Assembly: GCA_045640525.1 (NCBI GenBank)
Contig: JAZUFE010000002.1
Location: forward strand, 59,717-123,716
DNA: 64,000 nucleotides
DNA from: JAILLW01 sp045640525
Lineage (GTDB): Bacteria; Bacillota; Clostridia; Lachnospirales; Lachnospiraceae
Direction of reading: 5' to 3'
Below, piece after piece: positions 1 through 8,355 of the stretch. How positions within the stretch are numbered: the stretch's first letter is position 1; every line of letters starts with the position of its first letter. Position numbers and translations under genes: made by a program. The notes beneath the pieces were generated by a model, which saw only the letters and a list, made by a program, of their open reading frames with translations, did not search any database and had not been told where the DNA came from.

Positions 1-94
1 AGCAATCCTGAAAGTAATTAATCATTCCGTAGATATTAAGTTTTTCTCTGTAATCGCACTCACTGTAACGAATGCGGCTGTCGAATGTATACAT
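1..94 (-). CDS. acyl-ACP thioesterase, N-terminal fragment (runs off left edge)
   Basis: Reading the minus strand from an ATG at 94 gives 31 codons beginning MYTFDSRIRYSE and containing INYFQDC. This matches the start of the FatA-like acyl-[acyl carrier protein] thioesterases of Clostridia (hotdog fold), which open with M-Y-x-F-x-S-R-x-R-Y-S-E and then a L-x-x-Y-F-Q-D-C segment. Such enzymes release fatty acids from ACP in the cytoplasm. Only the first strand and helix are visible, so activity cannot be judged. I see no Shine-Dalgarno site before the ATG. A TG-T-TAATAT extended -10 at 104-109 (minus strand) would put the transcript start within a few bases of the ATG, so a leaderless message is possible but unproven. 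Confidence 0.7.
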   Translation of the reverse strand, partial: MYTFDSRIRYSECDYREKLNIYGMINYFQDC

Positions 95-258
95 ATCGAA
101 AACATATTAACACCAATTTCAATAATTGTACAATTAATGTGTCGTCAAGGATTGCATAGTGAAATCCGATGACCCCTTGCACAGCACTTGCAGCACGTCT
201 CATTTGGACTTGGGGATAGCACCAAAGCCGGCGTTGAAAAGTGATTGATTTAGACCGC

Positions 259-277
259 TTACTGGCTTTTACTGGCT
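259..277. repeat. two 9-bp direct repeats, 10-bp period
   Basis: TTACTGGCT occurs at 259-267 and again at 269-277, one helical turn apart. The pair lies just upstream of and overlapping the expected -35 position of the promoter at 297-302. This spacing and position would suit a dimeric activator binding one face of the DNA. No known binding site is recognised. The rest of the stretch 95-343 holds no gene that I can support. Confidence 0.5.
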
Positions 278-293
278 GATTCAATCCGATATA

Positions 294-302
294 TGGTATA
301 AT
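294..302 (+). promoter_or_regulatory. extended -10 promoter of the Hint-protein gene
   Basis: TGGTATAAT at 294-302 is a perfect extended -10 (TG, one base, TATAAT). The -35 region (about 274-279) is poor, which fits a promoter relying on the extended -10 or on an activator at the direct repeats directly upstream. The start of transcription would fall near 309 and the TTG start codon is at 344. Confidence 0.55.
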
Positions 303-343
303 CAGTTTATTATATACATTTATGGAGAAAGGATGTGTGACGT

Positions 344-1816
344 TTGTTTAAAAGACTTCTGATTATAATTGCTTCTTTGATGATGACTGTAGGCTTGAGC
401 GTAGCGGCATGTGCGGATGAACCGAGAATAGAAAACGGTGTTATGTATTTGGACGCAGCCCAGAATAATAACATTATTGTGTACGGTCAGGCTTTGGAAA
501 TTGAAGGAGTGGGAATTGCTGACATTTCACCTTTGGTGATGGGTCAAACCATTGATGTTCAGGTGAACGGAGACATGTTTACCAACATATCGGAAATTGT
601 AATAACAAAGGGCGGTATGTTGAATAAGGTGGTATTGGACGAAGGATCGTATATTGTGACAGCGCCTTTGTCACTTACCGATACGGTTCTTGATATCAAA
701 ACTGCTTTGGCCGGAATACAGGCTGAGCTGAACAGCTTTCAGCAGGCGGCTGTGACACTGGACGCCAAGGCGTTGACATACAGAATAGGTAAGAAAGGTC
801 GGATAGAAACCATTGAAGGTAATCATGACTGGATGCTTGGTAAGTCAGAGGTAAAGATATACTCATATCAAACCAAAGCGGAAGAAATAGCTACGGAAGA
901 ATGGGCCAGACAGCAGGCCGCATTTGTTACCGAGGATACATATTATACAGTAAGCTTTGATACGAAGGGTAAGGTAGAGCCCATTCCGTCGCAAAGGGTT
1001 AAGGCCGGAGGACATGCGACTCAACCGTCGAGTCTGACTCCGTATGAACAAGGAGATTTCTTGGGATGGTTTACGGATTCGGATTGCACTGATTCATGGG
1101 ATTTTGAAGAGGATGCAGTTACTTCGGATATCACACTGTATCTTGGCTGGAGTAATCAGTGTCTTGCGGCCGGAACTCTTGTGACAATGGCGGACGGTTC
1201 TTTGAAACCGATAGAAGAAATAAAGTGCGGCGATATGCTCAGAACCTTCGACCATGAAACCGGAGAGATTTCGTCTTCGCATGTCTGCTATATTTGGGCT
1301 TCGGAAGATGCCGAGGGAGCTTTCCGTCTTGATTTTGAAAATTCGGTAAGCGTTACGGTTGTTGAAGAACACGGTTTCTACGAAAAAGAGAGTAAAGGCT
1401 ATGCTTTCATTAATCAAAAGAATGTCGGAAACTATATAGGACACAGTTTTTATCATGCAGATACAGGTTCGTGGCTTAAGCTTACAGGCTACGAAATTCT
1501 TGATAAGAAGGTAGATTCATATTCTATTATAACATCACAGCACTTTAATACTGTTTCGGAGGGAATGCTTTCGATGGATGACGGTACAATAAGTGCATTG
1601 GTGAAAATTTTTGAATATGATGATAATCTAAAGTATGATCCGATACGTAAGGCGGCCGATATTGAGAAATGGGGATTGATGCCGCGCGAAGCTTTGGAAG
1701 ATTATTCCGAAGAGGCTTATATTGATTATGGCTTTAAATATTTCCCGATAGTGGTAGGAAAGGGATTGCTCAGCTGGGAAACAATAAATTGTCAATTGAT
1801 GTTATGCTCTGAATAA
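344..1816 (+). CDS. secreted InlB-repeat/Hint-domain protein
   Basis: Protein of 490 residues with no recognised function. It starts at TTG, chosen because GGAGAAAGGA at 324-333 is correctly spaced and no in-frame ATG precedes it. Residues 1-24 are a signal sequence. VAAC ending at Cys23 fits a lipobox, but a type I cleavage after Ala24 is also possible. Residues about 200-270 resemble an InlB B-repeat/Flg_new domain (YYTVSFDTKG, then FLGWFTD). Cys273 begins a Hint (hedgehog/intein) domain: CLAAGTLVTMADGS, KPIEEIKCGDML, then VVEEHGFY with the block B histidine. The segment after about residue 400 (HFNTVSEGML) lacks the intein C-terminal His-Asn, so splicing is not expected; cleavage or ester formation at Cys273 remains possible. 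It is monocistronic, between its own promoter and a terminator. Confidence 0.75.
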   Translation: MFKRLLIIIASLMMTVGLSVAACADEPRIENGVMYLDAAQNNNIIVYGQALEIEGVGIADISPLVMGQTIDVQVNGDMFTNISEIVITKGGMLNKVVLDEGSYIVTAPLSLTDTVLDIKTALAGIQAELNSFQQAAVTLDAKALTYRIGKKGRIETIEGNHDWMLGKSEVKIYSYQTKAEEIATEEWARQQAAFVTEDTYYTVSFDTKGKVEPIPSQRVKAGGHATQPSSLTPYEQGDFLGWFTDSDCTDSWDFEEDAVTSDITLYLGWSNQCLAAGTLVTMADGSLKPIEEIKCGDMLRTFDHETGEISSSHVCYIWASEDAEGAFRLDFENSVSVTVVEEHGFYEKESKGYAFINQKNVGNYIGHSFYHADTGSWLKLTGYEILDKKVDSYSIITSQHFNTVSEGMLSMDDGTISALVKIFEYDDNLKYDPIRKAADIEKWGLMPREALEDYSEEAYIDYGFKYFPIVVGKGLLSWETINCQLMLCSE

Positions 1817-1827
1817 CTCAAAAGCCG

Positions 1828-1866
1828 AAACCGCTGAAATTCGTTGAGAGTTTCAGCGGTTTTCTT
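1828..1866 (+). terminator. intrinsic terminator after the Hint-protein gene
   Basis: A 12-bp stem (AAACCGCTGAAA at 1828-1839 with TTTCAGCGGTTT at 1851-1862) with an 11-base loop is followed by TCTT. It lies 12 bases after the stop codon. Confidence 0.85.
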
Positions 1867-2099
1867 GTGCACTTTGCGGCGCACATCAATAATTGATGGA
1901 AAATCCCCCTGACTGCCCGCCTTATATATCTTTACCATATGGCGTCATATGTGAAATAATCACAAAAAAGACATATTTGGATATGGATTATTTTGTACAA
2001 ATATATTAAAATGGATAAAGGTTTTTGTTTTATTGCTTAAATAATGCGGACAAAAATTGGTAAAACTGACGAAAATGAAGTTTAGGAGAGGATTGCGGA
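1867..2099 (+). promoter_or_regulatory. leader region of the ftsEX operon
   Basis: This 233-base gap must hold the promoter of the next operon. I see an AT-rich stretch with possible elements (TTGGAT at 1977-1982, TATATT at 2002-2007, 19-base spacing) that is not convincing. Two CATATG palindromes at 1936-1941 and 1946-1951, separated by GCGT, form a 16-base near-palindrome that could be an operator. AGGAG at 2084-2088 is the ribosome site for the ATG at 2100. No riboswitch was recognised. Confidence 0.3.
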
Positions 2100-3188
2100 A
2101 TGATTTCAAACCAGATTTTGCAGAGCACAATCGACGGAATGAAGAACATTGCAAGGACGGAATTCGTTGTTTTGGATTCCGAAGGCAAAGAAGTGGCGAC
2201 GACCATGCATGAAAGTGTTTCGTTCAGAAACGAAGCAGCGGAATTTGCGAAATCCCCTGCCGATTCGCAGGAGATTAAGGGATGTCAGTATTTTAAAATT
2301 TTCGACGATAACTTGGTTGAATATATTCTTGTGGCGGAAGGAAGCGGAGAAGATGCTTACCTTGTCGGCAAGATGGCGGCTTTTCAGATTCAGAATCTGT
2401 TGGTTGCATACAAAGAGCGCTTTGATAAGGACAATTTCATCAAAAACCTCTTGCTTGATAACTTGTTGCTTATTGATATATACAGTCGTGCCAAAAAGCT
2501 TCATATCGAAACCGATGAGGCCAGAGTGGTAATGATTTTGGAATGCGGTAATTCCAAGGATGTTAATGTTCTCGAATCGGTGAGAGGATATTACGGTGCC
2601 AACAATAATGATTTTGTTACGGCAGTTGATGAGAAGGATATTATCATCGTTAAAGATTTGTCCGAAGGTTCGGCGATGAAAGATATTCAAAAGGCGGCTC
2701 AAGGCCTATTGACATATCTTGAAAAGGAAGGTTTGAAAGCTGTTAGAATAGCGTACGGAACGGTTGTTCCGGAAATTAAGGAAGTCAGCAGATCATACAA
2801 GGAAGCCAAGATGGCTATGGAGGTCGGCAAGATTTTCTTTGAAGAAAGAGCGCTTATCGCATACGAAGAGTTGGGAATCGGACGTTTGATATATCAGCTT
2901 CCGCTACCCTTGTGTAAGATGTTCATTAAGGAAATCTTCGGGGATAAGTCGCCGAGTAATCTTGATGAGGAGACTCTTGAAACCATAAGTAAATTTTTTG
3001 AAAACAGTTTGAATGTTTCGGAAACGTCAAGACAATTGTTTATTCATAGAAATACACTTGTCTATCGTTTGGACAAGCTTCAAAAGACAACCGGGCTTGA
3101 TTTGAGAGTGTTTGAGGATGCGATAACTTTCCACATTGCACTTATGGTTGTTAAATATATGAAATATATGGAATCATTTGATTATTAA
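2100..3188 (+). CDS. CdaR/PucR-type transcriptional regulator (paralogue 1)
   Basis: Cytoplasmic DNA-binding regulator of 362 residues. The N-terminal third (about 1-120) resembles the sensory part of sugar-diacid regulators. A central degenerate GGDEF-like CdaR domain follows (about 140-270, including the SYKEAKMAMEVGK segment). The C-terminus is a PucR-type helix-turn-helix (about 295-355) with the family hallmark NVSETSRQLFIHRNTLVYRL. The effector is unknown. It is the first gene before ftsE, 12 bases apart, so it may control the cell-wall operon and itself. A paralogue of exactly the same length lies at 52122-53210 with a nearly identical HTH region. Confidence 0.8.
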   Translation: MISNQILQSTIDGMKNIARTEFVVLDSEGKEVATTMHESVSFRNEAAEFAKSPADSQEIKGCQYFKIFDDNLVEYILVAEGSGEDAYLVGKMAAFQIQNLLVAYKERFDKDNFIKNLLLDNLLLIDIYSRAKKLHIETDEARVVMILECGNSKDVNVLESVRGYYGANNNDFVTAVDEKDIIIVKDLSEGSAMKDIQKAAQGLLTYLEKEGLKAVRIAYGTVVPEIKEVSRSYKEAKMAMEVGKIFFEERALIAYEELGIGRLIYQLPLPLCKMFIKEIFGDKSPSNLDEETLETISKFFENSLNVSETSRQLFIHRNTLVYRLDKLQKTTGLDLRVFEDAITFHIALMVVKYMKYMESFDY

Positions 3189-3200
3189 GGATGGGCGAAG

Positions 3201-3947
3201 ATGACTTCTAAAGAAAACGGTAAAAGAAAAGGCAAACTTAGACTTAATCCGAACGGTGATATCATCACGTTGGAGAAGGTCAGCAAATCGTATGCTACGG
3301 GAGCACCGGCATTGAACGGTATTGATTTGCGTATTAAAAAGGGTGAATTTGTATTTATTATAGGAGACAGTGGTTCGGGTAAATCTACCATGATTAAGCT
3401 TCTTTTGCGCGAATTGGTTGCAACGGAAGGAAAGATAATGGTTATGGGAGAGGACTTGACAAGACTTCGCCATCGTAAAGTTCCGAAATACAGACGTAAT
3501 TTGGGAATTGTTTTCCAGGATTTCAGACTTCTTAAAGACAGAAATGTATACGAAAACGTTGCTTTCGCCCAAAGAATTATTCAGGTACCGGCCAAGGAAA
3601 TTAAACGAAATGTTCCTTCGGTTTTGTCGGTTGTCGGATTGGCGGGTAAATATAAAGCTCGTCCGAGACAATTGTCGGGTGGTGAGCAGCAAAGAGTTGC
3701 AATTGCAAGAGCATTGGTTAACCGTCCGGCTATTCTTCTTGCGGATGAGCCGACAGGAAACCTTGACCCGGATACAACATGGGATATCATGAAGCTCCTT
3801 GAGAGCATTAACGAAAACGGAACAACCATTCTGATGGTTACTCATAACAGAGAAATAGTTGATGCAATGAAGAAGAGGGTAATAACCATGAAAAAGGGTA
3901 TTATCGTGAGTGACGAAGAAAGAGGTGGCTATAACAATGAAGATTAG
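3201..3947 (+). CDS. ftsE: cell division ATP-binding protein FtsE
   Basis: ABC-type ATPase of the FtsEX complex, which sits on the inner membrane face and activates cell-wall hydrolases during elongation or division. It has 248 residues, with Walker A GDSGSGKST near residue 55, signature LSGGEQQR, and Walker B ILLADEPTGNLD followed by the switch histidine in VTHNRE. The first 20 or so residues (Lys/Gly-rich, ahead of IITLEKVSKSY) are an extension beyond the usual FtsE start, but no other start codon is available. The 3' end overlaps ftsX by 11 bases, so the two are translationally coupled. Confidence 0.95.
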   Translation: MTSKENGKRKGKLRLNPNGDIITLEKVSKSYATGAPALNGIDLRIKKGEFVFIIGDSGSGKSTMIKLLLRELVATEGKIMVMGEDLTRLRHRKVPKYRRNLGIVFQDFRLLKDRNVYENVAFAQRIIQVPAKEIKRNVPSVLSVVGLAGKYKARPRQLSGGEQQRVAIARALVNRPAILLADEPTGNLDPDTTWDIMKLLESINENGTTILMVTHNREIVDAMKKRVITMKKGIIVSDEERGGYNNED

Positions 3948-4836
3948 TACATTATTTTATACCATCAAACAGGGTATAGCCAATATTTTCAGAAACAAGT
4001 GGTTCTCACTGGCTTCTATAGCAACAATCAGTGCCTGCCTGTTTTTGTTCGGAATCTTCTTCTGTGTGATTTTGAATTTGGAGCACATAGTTAAAACTGC
4101 CGAGCAGGGTGTGTCCGTAACGGTATTTTTCGATGAGGGAATAACTCAGGAAAGAATAGACGAAATCGGAGCCTTGATTAAAGAACGCCCGGAGGTTTTC
4201 GGTGAACCTGAGTTCATTTCGGCTGATGCGGCATGGGAGAGCTTTAAAACAGAGTATTTGGGAGAGTATGCAGACGGATTTGCAGAGAATCCTCTTGCCG
4301 ATTCGGCAAGTTATCAGATTAAATTATCGGATGTTTCGAAGCAATCGGAATTGGTTTCGTATTTGGAGAGCGTACAGGGAATCAGAACCGTTAACAGATC
4401 GGAGGTTACGGCATCTACATTGACAGGTGTCAATGCACTCATAGCGTATATCTCAATCGGAATCATAGTAATTTTGTTGGCAGTATCTATTTTCCTTATC
4501 AGTAATACGGTTACGATAGGTATTTCCGTAAGAAAAGAAGAAATATCAATTATGAAATATATCGGAGCTACGGATTTCTTTGTCCGTTCCCCCTTCGTTA
4601 TAGAGGGTATGCTTATCGGAGCTTTGGGAGCAATTATTCCCGACTTGATAATATACGTACTTTATAACAAGATTATTCAGTATATTGAAGTCGAATTCGA
4701 AACCTTGAACGAATTATTGGCATTCCTTCCGGTTAGTGCGGTATTCCACTACTTCATACCCGTTTCATTCGGAATCGGTGTCGGTATAGGTTTCTTGGGT
4801 AGTGTTACCACAGTCAGAAGACATTTGAGGGTGTAA
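3937..4836 (+). CDS. ftsX: cell division permease-like protein FtsX
   Basis: Membrane partner of FtsE, 299 residues. I start it at the ATG at 3937, preceded by AGAGGTGG at 3921-3928. The in-frame ATG at 3910 lies deep in ftsE without a ribosome site. Four membrane segments are visible: one near residues 18-45 (SLASIATISACLFLFG), then a large extracellular loop of about 110 residues that in this family contacts the cognate hydrolase, then three more segments with SNTVTIGISVRKEEI between them. Being directly followed by a coiled-coil M23 hydrolase gene identifies the likely partner. Confidence 0.93.
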   Translation: MKISTLFYTIKQGIANIFRNKWFSLASIATISACLFLFGIFFCVILNLEHIVKTAEQGVSVTVFFDEGITQERIDEIGALIKERPEVFGEPEFISADAAWESFKTEYLGEYADGFAENPLADSASYQIKLSDVSKQSELVSYLESVQGIRTVNRSEVTASTLTGVNALIAYISIGIIVILLAVSIFLISNTVTIGISVRKEEISIMKYIGATDFFVRSPFVIEGMLIGALGAIIPDLIIYVLYNKIIQYIEVEFETLNELLAFLPVSAVFHYFIPVSFGIGVGIGFLGSVTTVRRHLRV

Positions 4837-4844
4837 GGTCTGTA

Positions 4845-6065
4845 ATGAAGAAAAGGATTAGAACAATCAGCCTGATTCTTGGCGGAATTATGATTCTTCA
4901 TTTTGGGATGACAGATATACCCAAAGTATATGCTTCAGAGCTTACGAATGAGAGCATTCAGCAAAAAGAGAACGAGATTAAAAAGGCCCAGGAAGAGAAG
5001 AAGCAGTTGCAGTCGGGACTTACGGATGTTAAGAAACTGAAGGCATCGCTTGAAGCTTCCAAGGCTGATCTTAACGAATATATCGAGAAACTGGATGTTC
5101 AGCTGGATGAGATTCAATCCAAGATTAATGAGCTTGTCGAGCAGATAGCTAAAAAGGAAGAAGAAATAGCCCAGAAAGAAAAAGAACTGGATGAGGCTCT
5201 TGAAGTTCAGCAACAGCAATATGATGCCATGAAAATACGAATTAAATTCATGTATGAGCGTGGCGATAAGATGTATCTTGATCTGATGCTTGAATCAAAA
5301 TCATTCGGAGATCTTTTGAATAAGGCTGAATACATAGAAAAACTTTCGGCATATGATAAGCGAATGCTGGACGAATATGTTGCATATTCGGAATATGTAG
5401 CTCTTTGCAAGGAAGAGCTTGAAGATCAAAAAGATATTCTCGACGAAACCAAGAAGGTGCAGGAGGAAGAACAGGATGCCCTGGAAGAAATGGTTAAGGA
5501 GAAAGAAGTCGAGATAAATAAGATTCAAAACGATATAACCAATAAGGCTGCTGCAATTGCCGATTATGAGGCACAAATTGCAGCCGAAAATGAAACAATA
5601 CAGGCTCTTGAGGCAGCTGTGGCCGAAGAAAGAAAGAAGCTGGCCGCCGAGCAGGGCAGAAAGTATGACGGAGGTAAGTTCTGCAACCCCTGTCCTTCGA
5701 TAGTCAGAATTTCCGATGAATTCGGATACAGAACGCATCCGATTTTGGGAACACAACAATTCCATAACGGAATCGATATGGCTGCTCCGGGCGGTTCACC
5801 GATACTTGCGGCGTACAGCGGAAAGGTAGTGGCAGCCACTTACAGTTCTACGATGGGAAATTATATAATGATTGATCATGGCGACAGCCTGTATACGATA
5901 TACATGCATGCTTCTGCTTTGTATGTATCAAAAGGCCAGGAAGTAGCCAAAGGAGAAAAAATAGCTGCTGTCGGAACAACGGGACGATCAACGGGTAACC
6001 ACCTTCACTTTGGTGTAAGACTTAACGGAAATTACGTAAGCCCGTGGAATTATATCAGCAGATAA
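4845..6065 (+). CDS. coiled-coil M23 peptidoglycan endopeptidase (FtsEX-activated hydrolase candidate)
   Basis: Secreted murein hydrolase of 406 residues. A signal peptide (1-30, ending near KVYASE) is followed by a long heptad-rich coiled coil (about 35-270) and a C-terminal M23/LytM domain (about 285-400). The zinc ligands are intact: His307 and Asp311 in HNGIDMA and His386/His388 in HLHFG. The architecture is that of EnvC and PcsB, whose coiled coils dock to FtsX. Its place directly after ftsX, 8 bases away, supports the same activation mechanism. It should cleave stem-peptide cross-links in the wall. Confidence 0.9.
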   Translation: MKKRIRTISLILGGIMILHFGMTDIPKVYASELTNESIQQKENEIKKAQEEKKQLQSGLTDVKKLKASLEASKADLNEYIEKLDVQLDEIQSKINELVEQIAKKEEEIAQKEKELDEALEVQQQQYDAMKIRIKFMYERGDKMYLDLMLESKSFGDLLNKAEYIEKLSAYDKRMLDEYVAYSEYVALCKEELEDQKDILDETKKVQEEEQDALEEMVKEKEVEINKIQNDITNKAAAIADYEAQIAAENETIQALEAAVAEERKKLAAEQGRKYDGGKFCNPCPSIVRISDEFGYRTHPILGTQQFHNGIDMAAPGGSPILAAYSGKVVAATYSSTMGNYIMIDHGDSLYTIYMHASALYVSKGQEVAKGEKIAAVGTTGRSTGNHLHFGVRLNGNYVSPWNYISR

Positions 6066-6077
6066 CGGAGATGTAAA

Positions 6078-7331
6078 TTGGAAGATAATATGGAGTTGGA
6101 GGAGTCGGTTGATTCTTCCAAAGATAATGAAGCGGATTCTTCGAAATTCAAAAAGGGAATAATTTTCGGAATACTGATAGGTGTGACTGTAGCCTGTGCC
6201 GGATTTTTCGGAATGTGGCTGTATTATACTTCACCACAGGATGATTCGGAGCCCATTGATAATCGTACACTGAAAAAAATACAGAGCATCGAAAGAGTAA
6301 TTGACAAGAATTTCTATGCATATAATGATGAAACTTCAACCGACAGGTTGAAAGAAGGCATATTTAGGGGAATGGTGGATTCTCTGGGTGATAAATATGC
6401 AGAGTACTATTCGAAGGAAGAGCTTGAAGAAGAATTGAATGATGATGCCGGAATATCTTACGGTATAGGATGTACGGTATCGTTTGACGACGATGGAATG
6501 CCTACTGTTATCGGAGTTTTGGATGAATCACCGGCACAATCCGGAGGAGTACAGGCCGGTGACATTATATATAAAGTTAACGGTGAATCCACATCGGGAC
6601 TTTCTCTGTCGGAAGTTGTAGGTTTGATTAAAGGACCCGAAAACACGCAGGTAGAAATAACATTTCTGCGCGGAGAAGAGTATATCGAGATGACGCTCAT
6701 CAGAGGTAAGGTTATCGAAACAACCAGTGTTGTTTACGGCACACTGCTTGATAACGATGAGGTGGGATATATCAGAATCAGCGAATTTGACAAGGCAACG
6801 GTCGGTCAGTATACGGATGCCATGAAGGAACTTACCGATTTAAAGATTAAGGGTCTGGTTCTTGACTTGCGAAGCAATCCCGGCGGAGATTTTGCTGCGG
6901 CACTTGATATAGCAAGACAGATTCTTCCGGAAGGATTGATAGTTTATACCGAAGATAAGAACGGTAAGCGTAAAGAGTATACCTGCGACGGTGCCAACGA
7001 ACTTAAGATACCGCTGACGGTTTTGGTTAACGAGTATTCCGCAAGTGCTTCGGAGATACTTGCCGGAGCAATTCAGGATCATAACAAGGGTACATTGATA
7101 GGAACCCAGACATATGGTAAAGGTATTGTTCAAAGAATCTTTGATATAGGTGACGGTTCTGCCGTTAAGATAACCATTAGCGCATATTTTACTCCGAACG
7201 GTAGAAATATTCATGATATCGGTATTGCACCCGATATAGAATTGGAATACGATGCCGAGGCAGCTCAGGATGCGGAAACGGATAATCAGGTTGATAAGGC
7301 TCTTGAGGTTTTGGAACAGCAAATGAAGTGA
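6078..7331 (+). CDS. ctpA: C-terminal processing peptidase, S41 family, membrane-anchored
   Basis: Serine protease of 417 residues with one N-terminal membrane anchor (about residues 26-50), a PDZ domain (about 110-195; TVIGVLDESPAQSGG) and an S41 catalytic domain. The active-site segment SASASE is at 321-326 and the general base Lys348 is in TYGKG; both are intact. CtpA/CtpB enzymes trim or degrade extracytoplasmic proteins. Its place after ftsEX and the M23 hydrolase suggests a role in turning over or activating that hydrolase (inference). The start is TTG at 6078 with GGAG at 6067-6070. An ATG at 6090 with GGAAG at 6080-6084 is an equally possible start. Confidence 0.92.
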   Translation: MEDNMELEESVDSSKDNEADSSKFKKGIIFGILIGVTVACAGFFGMWLYYTSPQDDSEPIDNRTLKKIQSIERVIDKNFYAYNDETSTDRLKEGIFRGMVDSLGDKYAEYYSKEELEEELNDDAGISYGIGCTVSFDDDGMPTVIGVLDESPAQSGGVQAGDIIYKVNGESTSGLSLSEVVGLIKGPENTQVEITFLRGEEYIEMTLIRGKVIETTSVVYGTLLDNDEVGYIRISEFDKATVGQYTDAMKELTDLKIKGLVLDLRSNPGGDFAAALDIARQILPEGLIVYTEDKNGKRKEYTCDGANELKIPLTVLVNEYSASASEILAGAIQDHNKGTLIGTQTYGKGIVQRIFDIGDGSAVKITISAYFTPNGRNIHDIGIAPDIELEYDAEAAQDAETDNQVDKALEVLEQQMK

Positions 7332-7346
7332 GGAACAGGTAGAATA

Positions 7347-8324
7347 ATGAAGAAAACAACAATTGTACATTTAATAATAATAGGTTTGATTGTGGTGATA
7401 GCCGGCGTTTCGGCATATAAGCTATACGCATGGAACAAGGGTAGCGGAACGGACAGAGAAGCAAGTATCGAGCAGGTTGATCCTTCAACCTTCGACGTTG
7501 AAGTTCTGGATATGATTATACCGATGGATTCATCCAGACTGGCAGGCCATGAAGATGACGGTGAATTGCAGATACTGTGCCTGGGCAATAATCCTTTCAC
7601 GGATGACAGATCCGAAAACGGACTTGCCAACCTGATAGCCAAGAAGACGGGAGCTACTGTTTATGATGCAGCATTTCCGGATTCATCGACGGCGTACAGA
7701 AACTATCCTATTTCTCCGAATTTTCCGTGGGATCATTACAATCTGCCTTCTATAGCCAACGTATTGCTCGCAGGTGATTTCAAAACCCTCAATTCTGCAT
7801 CACAGTATGTAGAAGATTTGAGTCTTTATACTCCGGGTATCGAAGCGCTTGAATCGGTTGATATGGATAAACTTGATGCAATAGTTTTGATGTATGACAG
7901 CACGGACTACAATATAGGAACCCCTTGCTTTAATGAGGCGGTACCTGATGATGTAACGGCATTCACGGGCGGACTTACTTTCTTCTTAAATATTGTTAAT
8001 CAATACTGGCCACATATCAGGGTGTTTGTTATGACTCCTACATTTGCTCAGTATAAGGATCAGGACGGTAAACTATATAGCGGCAGCATTAAGGATATTG
8101 GTAACGGATCACTTCCATTCTACGTACAGAACGAGATAGATGCCACAGTAAGCTGCGGTTATTCGGTAATCGATAACTTCTACGGTACCATTAATGAAAG
8201 TAACTATCAGGAGTACCTGTCAGATCATATGCATTTGAATGATGCCGGACGTGAGAAGGTAGCCGACAGAATAGCAGATATAATAAACAACAAGATGTCT
8301 ACCGTAAACAGTACCGGTAATTAA
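7347..8324 (+). CDS. SGNH-like membrane-anchored protein with altered active site
   Basis: Protein of 325 residues with one N-terminal membrane segment (about 5-27) and an extracytoplasmic SGNH/GDSL-like fold. The usual GDS nucleophile motif appears as GNN (residues 80-82, in ILCLGNNPF). The block III region reads MYDSTDYN instead of a G-x-N-D motif. The C-terminal D-x-x-H motif is kept (Asp293-His296 in SDHMHLND). On sequence alone it should not be an ordinary SGNH esterase. As last gene of the wall operon it could be an O-acyl-binding or partner protein. The true function is unknown. Confidence 0.65.
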   Translation: MKKTTIVHLIIIGLIVVIAGVSAYKLYAWNKGSGTDREASIEQVDPSTFDVEVLDMIIPMDSSRLAGHEDDGELQILCLGNNPFTDDRSENGLANLIAKKTGATVYDAAFPDSSTAYRNYPISPNFPWDHYNLPSIANVLLAGDFKTLNSASQYVEDLSLYTPGIEALESVDMDKLDAIVLMYDSTDYNIGTPCFNEAVPDDVTAFTGGLTFFLNIVNQYWPHIRVFVMTPTFAQYKDQDGKLYSGSIKDIGNGSLPFYVQNEIDATVSCGYSVIDNFYGTINESNYQEYLSDHMHLNDAGREKVADRIADIINNKMSTVNSTGN

Positions 8325-8338
8325 ATCTTGGATATGAA

Positions 8339-8344
8339 TATAAT
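8339..8344 (+). promoter_or_regulatory. -10 element of uvrBA
   Basis: TATAAT at 8339-8344 lies between the SGNH gene and uvrB. The -35 region is weak. It is the only good -10 before uvrB, and the candidate SOS operator begins 11 bases downstream, where a bound repressor would block initiation. Confidence 0.45.
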
Positions 8345-8355
8345 TTAAAATAACA

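Noticed and set aside
60..284. Minus-strand 74-codon open frame
   Set aside because: It is in a different frame from the recognisable thioesterase start (ATG at 94), has no ribosome site and no family resemblance.
1867..2099. Possible riboswitch in the leader of the ftsEX operon
   Set aside because: I could not find a conserved riboswitch core or a terminator/antiterminator pair; only short palindromes are present.
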